This document shows, piece after piece, positions 7,162 to 10,158 of a DNA stretch of 10,158 bases; the stretch's first letter is position 1; each line of letters opens with the position of its first letter. The DNA comes from Clostridia bacterium (lineage in GTDB: Bacteria; Bacillota; Clostridia; Christensenellales; Borkfalkiaceae): the NCBI GenBank assembly GCA_900769545.1, contig CAAGGZ010000103.1:1-10158 (forward strand), in the 5' to 3' direction. The position numbers and the translations under genes were made by a program. A model generated the notes under the pieces. The model saw only the letters and a list, made by a program, of their open reading frames with translations, was not told the DNA's origin and did not search any database.

Positions 7162-7584
7162 TTAAGCAATTCTTGTAATCCCGCCGAGCGCGCTTTTTAT
7201 GACAACCGTTCCAAATTCTGAACAGTCATCGTCCGATTTATTCCAAACATAAGCGAATGCGTAGTGCGTTTTACCTTCAGTAACGAGCGAACGCGACCAT
7301 TCTTCTTTATATTTAGAAACGATAAGCAAAGAATAACATTCCCCGAAGTCAGTATATTCGTGCGTAATTGCGTATACGCGGCAACCGTATTCTTTTTCGA
7401 TTTCTTTTACTTTTGCGCCAAGCTCTTTGTCTTGATAAGCCCAGTAGCCGATATAACGTTCAAAGTACGAAACGACGTTGTCTTTTTCAAAAACGTCAAT
7501 ATACGGTTGATAGATATCGAGCTGTTTCATAAGGGAAATAGCCAATTCTTTTTGTTGTTGCTGCAAAGTTACGTTTGTTTTCAT
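7162..7584 (-). CDS. Hypothetical protein, first gene of block A
   Basis: 140 residues from the start at 7584, chosen because AGGAGG stands about 9 bases upstream. The in-frame ATG at 7644 would start inside the structured element. The protein has a Gln-rich N-terminus, then alternating charged and aromatic segments (YFERYIGYWAYQDKELGAKVK; YAITHEYTDFGECYSLLIV), and a C-terminus with TVVIKSALGGITRIA. It looks soluble, with no transmembrane stretch. I associate similar sequences with clostridial conjugative elements, without function. It heads block A, directly behind structured element copy 3 and its internal terminator, so its expression may be attenuated. Confidence 0.8.
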   Translation of the reverse strand: MKTNVTLQQQQKELAISLMKQLDIYQPYIDVFEKDNVVSYFERYIGYWAYQDKELGAKVKEIEKEYGCRVYAITHEYTDFGECYSLLIVSKYKEEWSRSLVTEGKTHYAFAYVWNKSDDDCSEFGTVVIKSALGGITRIA

Positions 7585-7662
7585 AATAGAAAACCTCCTA
7601 TAAATTTTTTCTTTTTGCCGTAGGCGGCAGGGGCGAAAGTGCATAGTCTATGACAGCGAAAT

Positions 7663-7692
7663 AAATTAGAAACCCGTGTTTCCGAATGTCAA
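7663..7692 (-). promoter_or_regulatory. Candidate promoter inside structured element copy 3
   Basis: On the minus strand TTGACA (plus 7687-7692) is followed after 18 bases by TAATTT (plus 7663-7668). Transcription would start near 7655, downstream of the internal terminator, and give a leader of about 70 bases to the gene at 7584. The -10 box is weak. Copy 2 has TTGACA and copy 1 TTTACT at the same position, but their -10 boxes are poorer. An element-specific sigma factor could relax the -10 need (inference). Confidence 0.35.
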
Positions 7693-7734
7693 CGAAAAGC
7701 GTAAGCGCAGGACAAAATTTTTTATTTAAACAAA

Positions 7735-7761
7735 GAAAAAACCGAGCAAAAAATGCTCGGT
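7735..7761 (-). terminator. Terminator-like hairpin inside element copy 3 (possible attenuator)
   Basis: A perfect 8-bp stem, ACCGAGCA (7741-7748) with TGCTCGGT (7754-7761). Read on the minus strand it is followed by six T (plus-strand A 7736-7741). The plus-strand side lacks a T run, so it works only toward block A. No gene lies upstream on the minus strand whose transcript it could end, which points to a leader attenuator or the 3' end of a small RNA. Confidence 0.7.
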
Positions 7762-7897
7762 ATTAAGAAAACTATAAAAAATTTTTCCCGTTGACATTGG
7801 GACATAGACTATGCGACGATAGCCACAACGCAGACGGGAAAATATAATTCAAAATAACTTGTAAATTAAGATAAATCTTGTTGTCTATTCACTTTTG

Positions 7898-7944
7898 CAA
7901 AAATCCGAACGACTTTTTTATAAAAATTACAAAAATCCGAACGA
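7898..7944. repeat. 15-bp direct repeat CAAAAATCCGAACGA x2
   Basis: Identical copies at 7898-7912 and 7930-7944, with a 32-bp pitch close to three helical turns. They lie in the gene-free stretch 7825-8077 between element copy 3 and the toxin-antitoxin promoter. They may be protein-binding sites (operators or iterons) for the divergent block A promoter region. The rest of this stretch is AT-rich. The weak plus-strand frame across it has no ribosome site and is not called. Confidence 0.75.
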
Positions 7945-7972
7945 GTTTTCCTTAATAAGCACAAAAACTCGT
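7941..7972. repeat. Inverted repeat ACGAGTTTT / AAAACTCGT
   Basis: A perfect 9-bp inverted repeat (7941-7949 with 7964-7972) around a 14-base centre. It shares its left end with the second copy of the 15-bp direct repeat. It is not followed by a T run on the plus strand, so I do not call it a terminator. A regulator-binding site is possible. Confidence 0.55.
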
Positions 7973-8077
7973 CAAATATATGTTTGGGTTATTGATATTA
8001 TTATAAAAGCAAAGTTTGCTCGTTTAAAAAATGTGCAAAGAAAGACTAAAAATTACATAGAATATAGATATAACCCC

Positions 8078-8106
8078 TTGACAATATAACGGTAAAGCGT
8101 TATAAT
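8078..8106 (+). promoter_or_regulatory. Consensus sigma-70 promoter of the toxin-antitoxin operon
   Basis: TTGACA at 8078-8083, a 17-base spacer, then TATAAT at 8101-8106: a perfect match to the housekeeping consensus. The start would lie near 8113, giving a very short leader before AAGGAGG and the ATG at 8131. A palindrome overlaps the spacer and the -10 box, so the strong promoter is probably repressed. Confidence 0.93.
8085..8104 (+). promoter_or_regulatory. Operator palindrome over the TA promoter
   Basis: TATAACG (8085-8091) and CGTTATA (8098-8104) form a perfect 7-bp inverted repeat around GTAAAG, covering most of the spacer and the first four bases of the -10 box. This is the expected place for autorepression by the HTH protein encoded just downstream. 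The binding protein is inferred from position. Confidence 0.75.
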
Positions 8107-8130
8107 ATATAATACAAGGAGGCAGATAAT

Positions 8131-8697
8131 ATGGTTGAAAGAATGCTTAAAGAAAAAAATATGTCAATATATCAATGTTCCAAATCAAGTGGCATTCCGT
8201 ATACTACACTTTCAGAAATTGTCCGGGGAAAGACGAGTATTGCAAAATGTTCCGCGGAAGTAGTATATAAGCTTTCTCAAGTATTGAATGTAAGTATGGA
8301 AACACTTATTCAAGATGCCCTTGAGCCGCGATTGGATTTTGAAATCTTTAAAAGCAATATATGTCACCTCGTAAAATCAGATAATGAAATCAATTTCATT
8401 GTTACAACGTTAAAGAGTGATCCTATCAGAAAATACTGGAATAAGAAGTGGTATGCTGAGGCTTTTTATATTCTTGCGATGATAGATTATTTGAGTAGAA
8501 TAAATGAAATTCCTTTATGTACAAAGTATAATGATATAAGAAGTCAATCGTTAAAAGATATCTTATATCCTCGTGATGTACTAATGGCAGCTAAATTACA
8601 CCCGTCCTTAGACGTAAGAAAGCAATGTGTCAAAGAAGCAATTCCAGAATTTTTGCGTTTTAATATTATAGAAAGAGAGGTAAGAAATGTCTATTAA
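8131..8697 (+). CDS. XRE-type HTH protein, probable antitoxin/autorepressor
   Basis: 188 residues. Residues 1-60 form a Cro/C1-type helix-turn-helix (MSIYQCSKSSGIPYTTLSEI, then the RGKTS turn, then VVYKLSQVLNVSMETLI). Residues 65-188 are a mixed charged domain that probably contacts the partner protein. AAGGAGG stands 9 bases before the start. The 3' end overlaps the next gene by 11 bases in another frame, so the two are translated in a coupled way. The arrangement (HTH regulator first, nucleotidyltransferase second, own promoter with operator) matches type II or AbiE-like toxin-antitoxin modules. It is likely to repress its promoter through the 8085-8104 palindrome. By eye the base composition is more AT-rich than that of the minus-strand blocks, suggesting separate acquisition. 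Confidence 0.85.
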   Translation: MVERMLKEKNMSIYQCSKSSGIPYTTLSEIVRGKTSIAKCSAEVVYKLSQVLNVSMETLIQDALEPRLDFEIFKSNICHLVKSDNEINFIVTTLKSDPIRKYWNKKWYAEAFYILAMIDYLSRINEIPLCTKYNDIRSQSLKDILYPRDVLMAAKLHPSLDVRKQCVKEAIPEFLRFNIIEREVRNVY

Positions 8698-9400
8698 CGT
8701 GCCTTTTTCAAGAGAAAATTTAGATAAATATTTAATCGAACTTGCCAAGGATTTTAAAAAGAGAAGTCATGGACAGTATGCGGAAATAATTCTTGTGGGT
8801 GGAGCTTCTATTATAATCAATTACAATTTTCGATTAGCGTCGTATGATATTGATGCTGACTACATAGCGTATTCTACCTTTAAGGATTCTATTAAGGCTG
8901 TAGCAACTAAGTTTAATTTACCGACCGATTGGCTAAATGATGATTTTAAGCAAACAAGTTCGTATAGTCCTAAAATAGTTCAATATTCAGTACCATATAA
9001 GGTGTTTTGTGGAAAACTTGCTGTGCGAACAATTCGTGCGGAATATTTAGTAGCGATGAAACTTGTTTCTGGACGCCAATACAAAAAAGACTTATCGGAT
9101 ATTGCAGGAATTATTTACGAGCAGGAAGTTGCTGGAAGTCCTTTAACATATGAAGCTATAGATAAAGCTGTGATAAATTTATATGGGGATTGGTCGTGCA
9201 TTTCTGATTATTCTAAAGAAACATTAAATAAAATCCTTTCCTGCGATAATTTAAAAGAATTATTTGTAGAGTTGAGCGAAAATGAAGAGAATGCTAAAGC
9301 GACATTGGCTGAGATAGATAGAAAATATCCCAAAGTAATCAATAAGGATAATGTGGATGAGGTTATCGCGGCCGCTTTAAAAAAGCAAAAGAAAGACTAA
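8687..9400 (+). CDS. Nucleotidyltransferase (DUF6036/AbiEii-like), probable toxin
   Basis: 237 residues. The N-terminal half has a minimal nucleotidyltransferase fold signature: VGGAS (37-41), followed by SYDIDADY (52-59) with metal-binding Asp54 and Asp56. Then comes the EYLVAMKLVSGRQYKKDLSDI segment (119-139) typical of DUF6036 and AbiEii-type proteins. Members of this superfamily act as toxins by transferring nucleotides, for example to tRNA ends, although some act differently. Substrate here is unknown. The start at 8687 has GAGAGG in front, inside the end of the antitoxin gene. A terminator follows 47 bases after the stop. Likely role: stabilising the element or defending against phage (inference). 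Confidence 0.85.
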   Translation: MSINVPFSRENLDKYLIELAKDFKKRSHGQYAEIILVGGASIIINYNFRLASYDIDADYIAYSTFKDSIKAVATKFNLPTDWLNDDFKQTSSYSPKIVQYSVPYKVFCGKLAVRTIRAEYLVAMKLVSGRQYKKDLSDIAGIIYEQEVAGSPLTYEAIDKAVINLYGDWSCISDYSKETLNKILSCDNLKELFVELSENEENAKATLAEIDRKYPKVINKDNVDEVIAAALKKQKKD

Positions 9401-9446
9401 TAAAGCAAATTTTTATAAGGAAAGCTTGGCCTAAATGATAGAAATA

Positions 9447-9480
9447 AAAATCGTTCTCAATGAAGTGAGGACGATTTTTT
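9447..9480. terminator. Bidirectional terminator between TA operon and integrase B
   Basis: A 12-bp stem, AAAATCGTTCTC (9447-9458) with GAGGACGATTTT (9467-9478), has one T.G pair and loop AATGAAGT. Six T follow on the plus strand (9475-9480) and five on the minus strand (plus A 9446-9450). It can end both the toxin gene transcript and that of the convergent integrase B. Confidence 0.85.
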
Positions 9481-9494
9481 AGATGAATAAATTT

Positions 9495-10158
9495 TTAATT
9501 ATAATCGTAATTATATTTTTGCATTTCAAGTATTTGCAATTCGGAGTGTTTTTGGAAATGCGTATAAACGTTGGTGGTAATAGAACTGTCCGCTTTATGT
9601 CCAGACCAAAGGCTGACGATTTCACGACGGATTCCACATTCTTGCGCTCTTGTAATAAAGGTATGTCGAAGATCGTGTAAGTGGTGGTTAGGACAAACGT
9701 TTTTAAATCTATTCGTAAGCACACCAACGGAAGCAATTTTAATTTTTTCAATGTTAATAAACGGTAAAATACGTTTGAGCATAGGGGAGATGGGCATGCT
9801 GCGGGGTTTGTCTTTCATACCTTTACGTTGTTTTGCAGTAATAAGGTTAATCCAATCGCCGTCTATTTCAACGGAAGCAAGTTCAGAACGGCGCAACCCC
9901 GTATACATAATAAAAGTGTAGGCTTGATTATAGATTGTGGGGTTGCGTTTTAGTTCTTGTAAAAGCGCAAACTCTTCTTTTCTGGTAAGAGGTACGCCGT
10001 GTATTTGCTCGTAGCGAGCGAGTTTTACTTTTGCCATTGGACTACGAAGGATAATCCCATCGGCGACAGCGTATTCGAATAAAGGTGATAAGATTTGATA
10101 AATCTTTTTTGCAGTACAGTTTCTACCACTTTCGGATATTTCTGTTAGCATATTTTGC
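9495..10158 (-). CDS. int: Tyrosine recombinase / integrase (copy B, 5' part outside window)
   Basis: The last 221 or so codons of a second integrase; the frame stays open through the right edge, so the ATG at 10151 is internal. Over the 218 residues that align with copy A there are no gaps and about 82% identity (counted by eye). The catalytic residues are kept: Arg in TGLRRSE, Lys in TAKQRKG, HDLRHTF, GHK, and Tyr in TNVYTHF. Both copies end in YDYN. It should be functional if its 5' part is intact. Its presence implies a second related element, or a duplication, on the right side. The short stretch between the TA operon and this gene shows no copy of the tRNA-Asn 3' end. Confidence 0.95.
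   Translation of the reverse strand, partial: QNMLTEISESGRNCTAKKIYQILSPLFEYAVADGIILRSPMAKVKLARYEQIHGVPLTRKEEFALLQELKRNPTIYNQAYTFIMYTGLRRSELASVEIDGDWINLITAKQRKGMKDKPRSMPISPMLKRILPFINIEKIKIASVGVLTNRFKNVCPNHHLHDLRHTFITRAQECGIRREIVSLWSGHKADSSITTNVYTHFQKHSELQILEMQKYNYDYN

Larger units (their letters stand above)
7616..7824. promoter_or_regulatory. Structured intergenic element, copy 3 (upstream of block A)
   Basis: Same plan, largest copy. Side hairpin TGCCG/CGGCA at 7616-7620 and 7625-7629. P1 is GGC 7632-7634 with GCC 7822-7824. P2 is a perfect 12 bp, 7641-7652 with 7803-7814 (GCATAGTCTATG). P3 is a perfect 9 bp, 7685-7693 with 7790-7798 (AATGTCAAC), plus three outer pairs past a G/G mismatch. 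P4 is a perfect 12 bp, 7714-7725 with 7774-7785. Inside the P4 loop lies an extra GC-rich hairpin that reads as a minus-strand terminator. The side hairpin ends 31 bases before the start at 7584. A CCCG...CGGG pair (7787-7790 with 7834-7837) also brackets the outer right side. Confidence 0.72.

Noticed and set aside
7741..7761. CRISPR-like repeat
   Set aside because: Single hairpin without a regular repeat-spacer series; no array anywhere in the window.
2041..7824. Elements as a transposing MITE family
   Set aside because: Copies are strongly diverged, lack target-site duplications that I can see, and all sit at the same place before operon starts, which points to function rather than recent spread.
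7895..8089. 64-codon plus-strand open frame
   Set aside because: TTG start without a ribosome site; crosses the direct and inverted repeats and stops just inside the TA promoter/operator; no recognisable protein features.

Overview
The window looks like part of an integrative mobile element in a low-GC Gram-positive bacterium, most likely a Clostridia-type member of the Bacillota. The reasons are strong Shine-Dalgarno sites before nearly every gene, a tRNA with an encoded CCA end, one textbook TTGACA-17-TATAAT promoter, standard codon use with TGG for Trp, and a gene set (PcfJ, PcfK with a MutS domain I, small conserved element ORFs) known to me from clostridial conjugative elements. The genus cannot be read from the sequence.

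Layout. At the left edge is a tRNA-Asn (anticodon GTT) with its own terminator. Then come about 150 bases holding a short direct repeat, and a minus-strand tyrosine integrase gene whose 3' end faces the tRNA, the usual order at the end of an element inserted at a tRNA. All genes from 334 to 7584 lie on the minus strand, in three tightly packed blocks. Block A (7584 to 6279) has three small hypothetical genes. Block B (6132 to 2252) has two small genes, a Cys-rich protein and a PcfK/MutS-I fusion, PcfJ, and two more small genes. Block C (2016 to 334) has a sigma-70-like protein and the integrase. On the plus strand, 8131 to 9400 is a two-gene operon (HTH regulator plus nucleotidyltransferase) that looks like a toxin-antitoxin pair with its own promoter and operator. 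The right edge holds the 3' part of a second integrase gene, about 82% identical to the first by my alignment and again on the minus strand.

The most unusual feature is a diverged, three-copy structured intergenic element (2041-2217, 6160-6313, 7616-7824). One copy stands immediately upstream of each minus-strand block and ends 24-31 bases before the first start codon. The copies differ a lot in sequence but share a nested set of helices with compensatory base changes. They could be a common RNA leader, or paired DNA operators, that control the three operons together. The copy heading block A also contains a factor-independent terminator facing its genes, which suggests control by premature termination.

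No relaxase, coupling protein, replication initiator, transposase or CRISPR array is visible. The stretch between the integrases is therefore the accessory end of a larger element, a mobilizable or decayed one, or one of several elements stacked at the tRNA-Asn gene.
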